Below, piece by piece: positions 7,929 through 14,189 of a DNA stretch of 14,189 bases (position 1 is the stretch's first letter; each line of letters opens with the position of its first letter). This DNA is from an uncultured Lachnoanaerobaculum sp. Its GTDB lineage: Bacteria; Bacillota; Clostridia; Lachnospirales; Lachnospiraceae. The DNA lies in NCBI GenBank assembly GCA_916720285.1, contig CAKAQP010000039.1, positions 1 to 14,189 on the forward strand. The letters run 5' to 3'. The position numbers and the translations under genes were made by a program. The notes under the pieces were generated by a model, which was given only the letters and a program-made list of their open reading frames with translations, had not been told where the DNA came from and ran no database searches.

Positions 7929-8443
7929 TGAGACCTTTTTCAAGTACTTATATAAGAAAGATAGCAACTTTTGGAATGCTGACGGCTTTGGCAATGGTAC
8001 TTGGTTTTGTTGAAACATTGATACCTATAAATTTAGGTATACCCGGCATGAAGTTAGGGCTTGCAAATCTGATTGTGATTATTGCTTTTTATTTGTTTGA
8101 TGTAAAAACAGGAGTAATAGTTTCACTACTTAGAATTGTCTTGATAGCTATGACTTTTGGAAATATTTCAATGATGTTTTATTCTATATCGGGAGCCACA
8201 CTTAGTTTGATTTGTATGATTTTAGCAAAAAAAATTAAAGGCTTTTCCATGGTAGGTATAAGTATCATTGGGGGTATAATGCACAATGTCGGACAGATAA
8301 TCTGTGCGGCTTTTGTGGTAAGAACAAACGGAGTATTCACATACCTGCCTTTACTTATGATTGCAGGTGTGGTAAGCGGTATGCTTATAGGAATAGCGGC
8401 ATCACTTGTTATAGTTAGAGTAAAACCTTATATACGCAAATAG
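7928..8443 (+). CDS. Gx-type transporter family membrane protein (Hpre_diP_synt_I domain)
   Basis: Small membrane protein of 171 residues with about five hydrophobic segments. It matches the family named heptaprenyl diphosphate synthase component I (PF07456), now usually called Gx transporter because it resembles ECF S-components. The old enzyme name is probably misleading: nothing in the sequence suggests prenyl transfer. Diagnostic parts are PGMKLGLANLIVIIAF (residues 40-55), SLLRIVLIAMTFGN, SGATLSLICM and the conserved GGIMHNVGQII. The substrate is unknown; an S-component role would need a separate energising module, and none is encoded nearby. The ATG sits in the TAATG overlap with the Gls24 gene and has no strong binding site of its own, so its translation probably depends on Gls24 translation. 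Confidence 0.87.
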   Translation: MRPFSSTYIRKIATFGMLTALAMVLGFVETLIPINLGIPGMKLGLANLIVIIAFYLFDVKTGVIVSLLRIVLIAMTFGNISMMFYSISGATLSLICMILAKKIKGFSMVGISIIGGIMHNVGQIICAAFVVRTNGVFTYLPLLMIAGVVSGMLIGIAASLVIVRVKPYIRK

Positions 8444-8457
8444 CTTATTATAAGTAG

Positions 8458-8503
8458 ATGTAAAGCATTCATAATTTAAATATATTATTAAACAAAGTTA
8501 CAT
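8458..8503. promoter_or_regulatory. AT-rich nested dyad, candidate operator upstream of the metal-GTPase operon
   Basis: ATGTAA (8458-8463) and TTACAT (8498-8503) are perfect inverted arms. Inside them, ATAAT (8471-8475) and ATTAT (8484-8488) form a second pair with almost the same centre. The spacing differs from a classical 7-1-7 Fur/Zur box, and AT-rich DNA makes chance dyads common, so this is only a candidate. Confidence 0.25.
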
Positions 8504-8504
8504 T

Positions 8505-8537
8505 GCAAGTTTGATTTTATAATCAGGCTTGCTTTTT
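8505..8537 (+). terminator. Strong terminator that overlaps a possible -10 for the next operon
   Basis: All 12 positions of 8505-8516 pair with 8521-8532 (two as G-U) around a TTAT loop, followed by TTTTT at 8533-8537. This is a textbook terminator for the Gls24-Gx unit. A perfect TATAAT at 8518-8523 lies in the loop and the right arm and could be the -10 of the downstream operon. The -35 is poor: TTACAT is only 14 bases away. Confidence 0.82.
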
Positions 8538-8560
8538 AGAGATTTTAGAATGGAGATAAA

Positions 8561-9784
8561 ATGGCAAATACAAAGATTGATGTGGTTTCAGGTTTTTTAG
8601 GTGCAGGAAAAACTACTTTTATAAAGAGACTTGTTGAAGGAAATAAGGACAAAGGAAAAACAATAATAATAGAGAATGAGTTCGGTGAAATCGGTATAGA
8701 CGGAGGCTTTTTAAAGAATTCCGGAATTGAGATCAGAGAAATGAACTCAGGATGCATTTGTTGTTCTTTGGCAGGAGATTTTGAGGCATCTTTAAGAGAA
8801 CTCTTATCAACTTATGAGCCGAACAGAGTTATTATAGAGCCGAGTGGCGTAGGCAAGCTTTCAGATGTATTGAAGGCTGTTTCGGACGTTGAAAAAGATT
8901 TGCCTGTAGAGTCAAATTCTGCCGTAACGGTTGTTGATGTTAAAAAGTGCAAGATGTATATGAAGAATTTCGGTGAGTTCTTTAACAACCAGATTCAGTT
9001 TGCAAATACTATAATCTTATCAAGAACAGATTTGGTAGATAACACTAAAATTGAGGAAGCTGTTGCACTTATAAAAAATGTAAATCCTGAAGCGACAATA
9101 GTTACAACACCTCTTGATAAATTAAGCAATGAAAAGATAGAAGAGCTCTTATCAAGTCCTGTTGATTTAAAGAGCGAATTGCTTGAGGAAATGGCAAGAG
9201 AGCATGAGCATCACCACGAGCACGAACATCATCATGATCACGAGCATGATGAGGACTGTGGATGCCATGAACATGAGCACCATCACGAGCACGAACATCA
9301 TCATGATCATGAGCATGACGAGCACTGCGGATGCCACGAACATGAACATCATCACGAGCACGAACATCATCATGATCACGAGCATGATGAGCACTGCGGA
9401 TGCCATGAGCATGAGCATGATCACGAACACGAACATCACCATGATCACGAACACCACCATGATCATTGCGGGTGTGGGCATGACCATCATGATCACCATC
9501 ATGCAGATGATGTGTTTGACAGTTGGGGAATGGAACAGGTGCCTGCAATAAGCGAGGAGAAGCTAAAGAATATACTTGAGAGCTTTGCGGATGAAGAAAA
9601 ATTCGGTGTTGTTCTCAGAGCTAAGGGAATGTTAAAGGACGCAAACAGTGATGATTGGTTCTATTTTGACTTGGTTCCGGGAGAGAGCGACATCAGAAGA
9701 GGTGATGCGGAGTATACAGGTAAGGTATGTGTTATCGGAGCAGGATTAAAGACTGAAGAAATAGAAAAGTGTTTTAGAGCTTAA
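8561..9784 (+). CDS. COG0523 (CobW/G3E) GTPase with His/Cys metal-binding array, probable zinc chaperone
   Basis: GTP-dependent metallochaperone of the G3E family. Relatives such as ZNG1, YeiR and ZagA deliver or store zinc. The 407-residue protein has a P-loop GFLGAGKTT at 11-19, ENEFGEIGIDG, the metal-binding GCICC at 64-68, EPSG at 93-96 as the Walker B region, and SRTD at 154-157 in the NKxD place. Residues 213-314 are an unusually long His-rich insert with about 53 His and eight Cys, built from four tandem units each ending in CGC. A CobW C-terminal domain follows, at about 318-407. The start is supported by GGAG five bases upstream. It is followed after 21 bases by a second G3E gene and then by a zinc enzyme. 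Zinc is the most likely metal, but nickel or cobalt are possible given the His tract. Confidence 0.93.
   Translation: MANTKIDVVSGFLGAGKTTFIKRLVEGNKDKGKTIIIENEFGEIGIDGGFLKNSGIEIREMNSGCICCSLAGDFEASLRELLSTYEPNRVIIEPSGVGKLSDVLKAVSDVEKDLPVESNSAVTVVDVKKCKMYMKNFGEFFNNQIQFANTIILSRTDLVDNTKIEEAVALIKNVNPEATIVTTPLDKLSNEKIEELLSSPVDLKSELLEEMAREHEHHHEHEHHHDHEHDEDCGCHEHEHHHEHEHHHDHEHDEHCGCHEHEHHHEHEHHHDHEHDEHCGCHEHEHDHEHEHHHDHEHHHDHCGCGHDHHDHHHADDVFDSWGMEQVPAISEEKLKNILESFADEEKFGVVLRAKGMLKDANSDDWFYFDLVPGESDIRRGDAEYTGKVCVIGAGLKTEEIEKCFRA
9197..9475 (+). repeat. Four tandem 69-72 bp units encoding the His/Cys array
   Basis: Units lie at 9197-9265, 9266-9334, 9335-9403 and 9404-9475. Units 1-3 encode 23 residues and unit 4 encodes 24; each ends in Cys-Gly-Cys. 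Units 2 and 3 encode identical peptides but differ at five third-codon positions. Unit 1 starts with Arg instead of His and has Asp for His before CGC. A further short run of His and Asp residues follows to about 9502. Long reading frames seen on the opposite strand and in other frames here are by-products of the CAT/CAC/GAG/GAT codons. Confidence 0.95.
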
Positions 9785-9796
9785 AGATTATTGATT

Positions 9797-9800
9797 GGAG
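9797..9800 (+). promoter_or_regulatory. Ribosome binding site favouring ATG 9806 for the second G3E gene
   Basis: GGAG at 9797-9800 is five bases before ATG 9806. The upstream in-frame TTG at 9791 would include this site within the coding region and has no binding site of its own. Confidence 0.7.
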
Positions 9801-9805
9801 AAGTT

Positions 9806-10747
9806 ATGGAAAGATTACCTATTTTTGTCATCAATGGTTTTTTAGAAGCCGGTAAAACACAGTTTATGAAATTTACAATGCAGCAGGAGTATTTTCAGAC
9901 TGACGGTAATACATTATTGATTGTATGTGAAGAGGGTGAAGAGGAATATGATAAAGATTTATTGGAGTCCACTCACACAACCGTAAAGTACATAGATGAT
10001 ATATCGGATTTTACAAAAGAAAAGATGATAGAGTTTACCAAAGAGGTTAATCCTGAAAGAATTCTTATAGAATGGAACGGACTATGGGAACAGGACAAGA
10101 TACAAATACCTGATATCTGGTATGTTAATCAGATGATTACCATATATGATACATCTACATTGGATCTCTATATAAAGAACAAGGACCTGAAGGCATACAT
10201 GGGTAAGATGCTTAAGGATTCCGAACTTGTTATATGTAACAGAGCGGATGATATTGATGAGGAAATTTTAAGCACATATCATCTTCAAATAAAGGCCATG
10301 GCACCTAATGCGGAAATTATTTTTGAAGGAGAAGAGGGAGAGATTACAGGAGATTTCAGCATAAATCTTCCATATGATCTTGAAGCTTCAAAACTTATTA
10401 TCAAACCTGAGGAATATGGTATTTTCTATGTGGATGCTATGGACAGAACTGAAAAGTATGACGGAAAGGAAGTTGAGTTTGTTGCTCAGGTGGTGAGACC
10501 TGACGGAATCGGTGATGATATATTGATTCCCGGAAGAAGAGCAATGACTTGTTGTGAGGCCGACATTCAGTTTTTGGGTTTTGTATGTCACTATAAAGGT
10601 GCAAAGAATTTTAAAAACAAAGACTGGGTAAAGATAAAGGGCAAAATAAAGTATGAAATGAGCCCGCAATACCGAGCTAAAGGACCTGTAATATATGCAA
10701 ATGATATTTTACTTACAGGACCTATAGACGGATTAGTACAGTTTTAG
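9806..10747 (+). CDS. Divergent G3E GTPase fused to a DUF1980/YcgQ-like C-terminal domain
   Basis: Protein of 313 residues with two parts. Residues 1-185 look like a CobW/G3E GTPase: VINGFLEAGKTQF at 8-20 in the P-loop position, IEWNG at 88-92 in place of the usual E-[TP]-[ST]-G, and CNRAD at 144-148 as the NKxD equivalent. The CxCC metal motif of COG0523 is absent; CEEGEEEYD occupies roughly that region. From about residue 205 the sequence resembles the C-terminal part of YcgQ (TIGR03943/DUF1980): FYVDAMDRTEKYDGKEVEFVA, MTCCEADIQFLGF and WVKIKGKI. In YcgQ this domain is attached to a membrane segment and partnered with the permease YcgR; neither is present here. No signal or membrane segment is visible. 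It sits between a zinc-type GTPase and a zinc enzyme, so a metal-related role is likely but unproven. The stop codon overlaps the next binding site. Confidence 0.78.
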   Translation: MERLPIFVINGFLEAGKTQFMKFTMQQEYFQTDGNTLLIVCEEGEEEYDKDLLESTHTTVKYIDDISDFTKEKMIEFTKEVNPERILIEWNGLWEQDKIQIPDIWYVNQMITIYDTSTLDLYIKNKDLKAYMGKMLKDSELVICNRADDIDEEILSTYHLQIKAMAPNAEIIFEGEEGEITGDFSINLPYDLEASKLIIKPEEYGIFYVDAMDRTEKYDGKEVEFVAQVVRPDGIGDDILIPGRRAMTCCEADIQFLGFVCHYKGAKNFKNKDWVKIKGKIKYEMSPQYRAKGPVIYANDILLTGPIDGLVQF

Positions 10748-10754
10748 GAGAATT

Positions 10755-11165
10755 ATGTCTGATTTAGAATTACTGGAAGAAGCAAAAAAGGCCAGAAAAA
10801 TGGCTTATGTTCCATATTCAAAATATAAAGTAGGTGCTGCACTTATGACCAAATCAGGAAAGATTATACATGGTTGTAACATAGAGAATGCGGCATATAC
10901 TCCGTGTAATTGTGCGGAGAGAACAGCTTTTTTTAAAGCGGTATCTGAAGGAATATATGATTTTTGTAAGATAGCCGTTGTCGGAGGCTTTGAAGACAAA
11001 GATGCGGATGCTTTATGTACTCCATGTGGAGTTTGCAGACAGGTCATGCAGGAGTTTTGTAATCCTAAGGAATTTGAAATTGTAATGTCTGACGGTGCAA
11101 AGGTAAAAACTATGAAATTGGAAGAATTGCTACCGTTCGGATTTGGACCTGATAATCTAAAATGA
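10755..11165 (+). CDS. cdd: Cytidine deaminase, homotetrameric zinc type
   Basis: Hydrolytic deamination of cytidine and deoxycytidine to uridine and deoxyuridine, for pyrimidine salvage in the cytoplasm. The 136 residues match the short tetrameric class. Zinc ligands are Cys53 in CNCAER and Cys91 and Cys94 in PCGVC; Glu55 is the proton shuttle. The substrate-binding YSKYKVGAAL (residues 21-30) and NIENAAY (42-48) are intact. The second cysteine pair lies about five residues later than in Bacillus subtilis Cdd, because of a short acidic loop (EDKDAD). AGGAG at 10746-10750 overlaps the stop of the G3E-DUF1980 gene, so translation is coupled. In clostridia cdd often lies with era or ybeY, so finding it behind two metal GTPases is unusual. 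The long opposite-strand frame over this gene is not real. Confidence 0.96.
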   Translation: MSDLELLEEAKKARKMAYVPYSKYKVGAALMTKSGKIIHGCNIENAAYTPCNCAERTAFFKAVSEGIYDFCKIAVVGGFEDKDADALCTPCGVCRQVMQEFCNPKEFEIVMSDGAKVKTMKLEELLPFGFGPDNLK

Positions 11166-11207
11166 CAGTTAAAATGTACATATAAAAAACAGATACAGGA
11201 AGGTTTA

Positions 11208-13145
11208 ATGAAGAAAACATTATTAAATAAATTTATTCTGGTAACGACAATGGGTACGATACTTGTCACAGGTGTCGGAAGAAATATTTTTATAAAAGAT
11301 ATCAATGCATTTACTACAAAGAAGGGTAGTGTAGATGTAAGTGCACTTAATGTAAGATCAAATGCCGGTACAGGAAATAATACTATTGCTACACTGGAAA
11401 GAGATACAAGTGTTACAGTACTTGATGAAGTCAACAGTGAGGGAATGTATTGGTATAAAATAAGCTTTAACACCGGTTCAGGCGACAAAGAAGGCTATGT
11501 GGCAAAAAATTACATAAAAACGGAAAGTACTGCAAAGTATACAACCGATAAGAATTTCGAGTCTGAGATAGCAGGTTTTCCTGAGAGTTATAAGAACAGG
11601 CTAAGAGCCTTACATGCTGAATATCCAAACTGGAAATTTGTTGTACAAAATGTAGATATTTCATGGGATGAAGTAATAAGAAATGAATCGGTAGTAGGCG
11701 TTAATCTTGTAAAAAAGAATGCAAAGTCGTCTTGGAAATCAACTGCAAGAGGTGCGTATAACTGGAGTAACGGCATATGGCCCGGATTTGATTCAAATGA
11801 ATGGGTTGCCGCAAGTGAAAGTATTATAAGATACTATATGGATCCAAGAAACTTTTTGGATTCAACCAATATATTTCAGTTTTTAAACCATGGATATACC
11901 ACAGGTGAACAGACTGAGGAAGGTGTTGAGAAGATGCTTAAAGGTACTTTCATGGAAAGTAAATCAAGCGTCAAGAGTACTGCACCGTCTGCAACAGCTG
12001 CACCGACGACCTCAGCTACAACTGCGGCAACTACAGCAGCTTCTACAACACAAGCACAGAATGTCGGACCGGTTGCAGATCCGAATGAGAAGGTAGAGCT
12101 TGTAGGGCCGACGGCAGAAAGTGTAACAGCTGCAACGCTACCTAAAGAAGAACTTCCTACGGTAGAAGATAAAGATAACGGTCCGGGATATACAGAACCT
12201 GCAACTGCGCCGGTTTTTGAATCAACTACCGAATTTAATGATACTGAGCATGGACCGGGAGTGGTAAACAGTGACAGTATTAAAGAGAGTGTAAGCGCTT
12301 CAAACGGTACATATGCATCAACTGCAGCAAGTTCAGTCACTGAAAATGCAAATGCACTTTCAAACGGTACTACATATGTTGATATGATTATGGATGCTGC
12401 CAAAAGTTCAGGTGTTAATCCCTATGTTATAGCCGCAATGCTTATACAGGAACAGGGAGTTAAAGGTACATCAGGGCTTATAAGCGGAGCAACAGGTGTT
12501 TATAATTTCTTCAATATAGAGGCTTATCAGTCGGGAAACCAGAGTGCAACAAGCAGAGGCCTTGCGTGGGCAGGAAGCGGAAATACATACCTTCGTCCAT
12601 GGAATACAAAGGCTAAAGCAATAATAGGTGGCGCCATGTTCTATGGAAGCACTTATTCTAAAGCAGGGCAGAATACATTCTACTTAAAGAAATTTAACGT
12701 TCTTGGTGAAAACAAATATAAGCATCAATATATGACAAATATTGAAGGTGCAAAGAATGAGGGCGCTATGCTCTCGAGAGCATATTCGGAAGAGGATAAA
12801 AAGGGAGTTTTCACATTCCATATACCTGTTTATAGAGATATGCCTGAAGTACCTGAGGCAATGCCGACAGGAGACGGTAGTCCGAATAACAGGCTGTCTT
12901 CATTAAGTATAAGCGGATATAATATTACACCGAGCTTTAGTAGTGACAATTATTCTTATACGGTTGAATTGCCGTCAAATGTAAATAATGTTAATATTAA
13001 AGCAAATGCAGCCGATGCAAGTGCAACTGTATCAGGAAGCGGTGATATTGAACTGAACTCTTCAAACTCCACGGTTGACATAATTGTTACAGCTCAAAAC
13101 GGAACTAAAGAGAAGTACAGCATAAATATAAAGAGAGGAAATTAA
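11208..13145 (+). CDS. Secreted SH3b-glucosaminidase-cadherin-like protein (cell-wall hydrolase)
   Basis: Probable endo-beta-N-acetylglucosaminidase acting on peptidoglycan outside the membrane. Of 645 residues, 1-34 are a signal peptide (basic start, hydrophobic 9-23). Residues 40-108 are a bacterial SH3 domain (LNVRSNAGTGNNTI, GYVAKNYIK). Residues 123-250 carry the block that precedes the catalytic core in clostridial homologues (GFPESYKNRL, YPNWKF, YYMDPRNFL, IFQFL). Residues 251-388 are a Thr/Ala/Ser-rich, then acidic, low-complexity insert. Residues 389-515 hold the glucosaminidase core, with the probable catalytic Glu415 in LIQEQG, YNFFNIEAY and HQYMTNIEGA. Residues 562-643 form a cadherin-like beta-sandwich (PF12733). 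There is no LPXTG or membrane anchor. AGGAAGG precedes ATG by four bases. The 42-base gap after cdd shows no convincing promoter or terminator. Confidence 0.85.
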   Translation: MKKTLLNKFILVTTMGTILVTGVGRNIFIKDINAFTTKKGSVDVSALNVRSNAGTGNNTIATLERDTSVTVLDEVNSEGMYWYKISFNTGSGDKEGYVAKNYIKTESTAKYTTDKNFESEIAGFPESYKNRLRALHAEYPNWKFVVQNVDISWDEVIRNESVVGVNLVKKNAKSSWKSTARGAYNWSNGIWPGFDSNEWVAASESIIRYYMDPRNFLDSTNIFQFLNHGYTTGEQTEEGVEKMLKGTFMESKSSVKSTAPSATAAPTTSATTAATTAASTTQAQNVGPVADPNEKVELVGPTAESVTAATLPKEELPTVEDKDNGPGYTEPATAPVFESTTEFNDTEHGPGVVNSDSIKESVSASNGTYASTAASSVTENANALSNGTTYVDMIMDAAKSSGVNPYVIAAMLIQEQGVKGTSGLISGATGVYNFFNIEAYQSGNQSATSRGLAWAGSGNTYLRPWNTKAKAIIGGAMFYGSTYSKAGQNTFYLKKFNVLGENKYKHQYMTNIEGAKNEGAMLSRAYSEEDKKGVFTFHIPVYRDMPEVPEAMPTGDGSPNNRLSSLSISGYNITPSFSSDNYSYTVELPSNVNNVNIKANAADASATVSGSGDIELNSSNSTVDIIVTAQNGTKEKYSINIKRGN

Positions 13146-13153
13146 TACTGTAT

Positions 13154-13168
13154 CTACATTTTATGTAG
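13154..13168 (+). other. Short intercistronic hairpin between the two surface-protein genes
   Basis: CTACAT (13154-13159) and ATGTAG (13163-13168) form a perfect 6-bp stem with a TTT loop. There is no T-run after it, so it is unlikely to end transcription. It may be an RNA stability element. Confidence 0.35.
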
Positions 13169-13189
13169 GGTTAATGTCAGAGGATCAAG

Positions 13190-14189
13190 ATGAAATATTT
13201 AAAAAAGCATAATGTAAATATCGTCATACCTTCATTTATACTTACATTGATATTTTCAGTTGTAATAGCTTTTAATGCTTTTGCTATGGGTATCAGTATA
13301 AGCTTTGCAGATGTCAATGCAACAGTGGGTGATGAAGTAAATTTGGTAATGAGTTTATCGTCAACAGACGGAAACATTGACAGCGCAAATATAATGCTCA
13401 GTTATGATGACAGCATTTTGGATTTTGTCGGAGGAACAAATGCACAGGGTGGGGCAGGAAGTATAAAAGTCACATCCAATACAGGAAGCAGCAGTAACAA
13501 TCAAAACTATTCATTGAAATTTAAAGCCAAGACAGCCGGGGAAACCACAGTTGTTGTAAGTACATGGGAAGTATATGATACAAACTCAAAAATGGCTACG
13601 ATGCAGTCTCAAGGCAGCGGTAGAATAAAGATAAAATCTGCAGATCAGACTACTTCCGAAGAGTCTACTGTAGAAAAGAATAAGGAAGCGGCAACTACTG
13701 TTGCGGTAGATAAAAAGGATGCAATGCTTTCTTCTTTGAAAGTCAGTCCGGGTAAGCTTTCACCTGATTTTAGCAGTACTGTGAAAAATTATGACATGAA
13801 TGTAGCAGGAAATATATCCAACATTGCAGTCAACGCAAAGGCAAGACAGGACGGAGCAAAAGTAGTTATAACGGGAAATGATAATCTTGTAGTCGGAGTG
13901 AATGCTATTAATGTAAAGGTAACATCTCCTGACGGTTCAGCTGTAGAAAGTTATATTATAAATGTAAATAAAAGTGCGGTAAAAAAAGAGGAAACATCAG
14001 AGTCTTCTTCTGAAACTTCGGCAGAAGAAGTTAAGGAAGAAACGCAGAGCAGTGCCGATGTTCCTGATTTGGTTTCCACAGATAACGGGCTTACCTTAGG
14101 AGGAATTGATTATCAGGTATCTGATTCATTTGATAAAAATATTCTGCCTGAAGGTTTTGAAGAGTCTACATTTACATATAAAGGTAGAG
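13190..14189 (+). CDS. Secreted cohesin plus cadherin-like domain protein (3' truncated by window)
   Basis: The open frame runs to the window end, giving 333 residues and no stop. Residues 1-32 are a signal peptide ending in AFA. Residues 34-148 resemble a cohesin domain: TVGDEVNLVMSL, SANIMLSYDDSILDFV, then YSLKFKAKTAGETTVVV. A Ser/Thr/Glu linker follows. Residues 178-260 are a cadherin-like beta-sandwich (MLSSLKVSPGKLSPDF to YIINVNK), related to the one ending the upstream protein. A second Ser/Glu linker (261-290) leads to GIDYQVSDSF and LPEGFEESTFTYKGR, the start of another extracellular segment. AGAGGA lies five bases before ATG. Such proteins are common in Lachnospiraceae without any cellulosome; the partner is unknown. 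The 45-base gap and shared domain suggest co-expression with the glucosaminidase. A C-terminal anchor may lie beyond the window. Confidence 0.85.
   Translation, partial: MKYLKKHNVNIVIPSFILTLIFSVVIAFNAFAMGISISFADVNATVGDEVNLVMSLSSTDGNIDSANIMLSYDDSILDFVGGTNAQGGAGSIKVTSNTGSSSNNQNYSLKFKAKTAGETTVVVSTWEVYDTNSKMATMQSQGSGRIKIKSADQTTSEESTVEKNKEAATTVAVDKKDAMLSSLKVSPGKLSPDFSSTVKNYDMNVAGNISNIAVNAKARQDGAKVVITGNDNLVVGVNAINVKVTSPDGSAVESYIINVNKSAVKKEETSESSSETSAEEVKEETQSSADVPDLVSTDNGLTLGGIDYQVSDSFDKNILPEGFEESTFTYKGR

Noticed and set aside
9102..9548. Long opposite-strand and alternative-frame open frames over the His-rich repeat
   Set aside because: They arise from the repeated CAT/CAC/GAG/GAT codons of the real gene. 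They give Met/Val/Ile- or His/Asp-rich nonsense peptides, lack binding sites, and match no family I know.
9791..9805. TTG at 9791 as start of the second G3E gene
   Set aside because: The GGAG at 9797 is well placed for ATG 9806, while the TTG has no binding site upstream. The five extra residues are not part of the usual G3E N-terminus.
11161..11190. Possible promoter before the glucosaminidase gene (TGACAG and TATAAA)
   Set aside because: The -35-like and -10-like hexamers are only about 13 bases apart, too close for a sigma-A promoter, and no terminator separates this gene from cdd.
10805..11488. 227-codon open frame on the - strand over cdd and the start of the glucosaminidase gene
   Set aside because: It spans a well-supported gene and the start of another, both on the + strand, has no recognisable domain, and fits the pattern of third-base bias producing shadow frames.

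Overview
The window is low-GC DNA with genes only on the + strand, strong AGGAGG-type ribosome binding sites, AGA/ATA-rich codon use, and tightly packed or overlapping genes. The gene families fit an anaerobic Firmicute, most likely Lachnospiraceae (Clostridia): ChvE/GguAB sugar uptake next to xylose isomerase, Asp23/Gls24, a Gx-type transporter, a secreted clostridial glucosaminidase, and a cohesin plus cadherin-like protein. The family assignment is an inference from gene content. No rRNA, tRNA, CRISPR array, insertion sequence or phage gene was seen.

Region 1 (1-4768) is a pentose/monosaccharide operon. It holds the 3' half of xylA, a ChvE-type lipoprotein sugar receptor, a GguA-type double ATPase with a TTG start, and a GguB-type permease. 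Together they would import xylose or related sugars and isomerise xylose to xylulose. Small hairpins lie after xylA and after the receptor gene.

Region 2 (4777-7467) holds a MalY/PatB-type PLP enzyme with a GTG start. Its end overlaps the start of an NhaC-family antiporter gene by 8 nt. A hairpin precedes the pair and a strong terminator follows it.

Region 3 (7475-8537) has its own extended -10 promoter. It encodes an Asp23/Gls24 protein and a small Gx-type membrane protein, joined by a TAATG overlap, and ends in a strong terminator.

Region 4 (8444-11165) looks like a metal-homeostasis unit. It contains a COG0523 (CobW/G3E) GTPase with four tandem 23-24-residue His/Cys units, then a divergent G3E GTPase joined to a DUF1980/YcgQ-like C-terminal domain, then a cytidine deaminase whose three zinc-binding cysteines are intact.

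Region 5 (11208-14189) encodes two secreted cell-surface proteins. One has an SH3b domain, a glucosaminidase split by a long Thr/Ala-rich insert, and a cadherin-like beta-sandwich domain. The other has a cohesin domain and a cadherin-like domain and is cut off by the window end. No terminator is visible between 8561 and the window end, so regions 4 and 5 may be co-transcribed.

The points most worth following are the G3E-DUF1980 fusion, the protein-conserved His/Cys array, the link between these GTPases and a zinc enzyme, and the insert that splits the glucosaminidase. No stretch longer than 300 bases lacks a gene.
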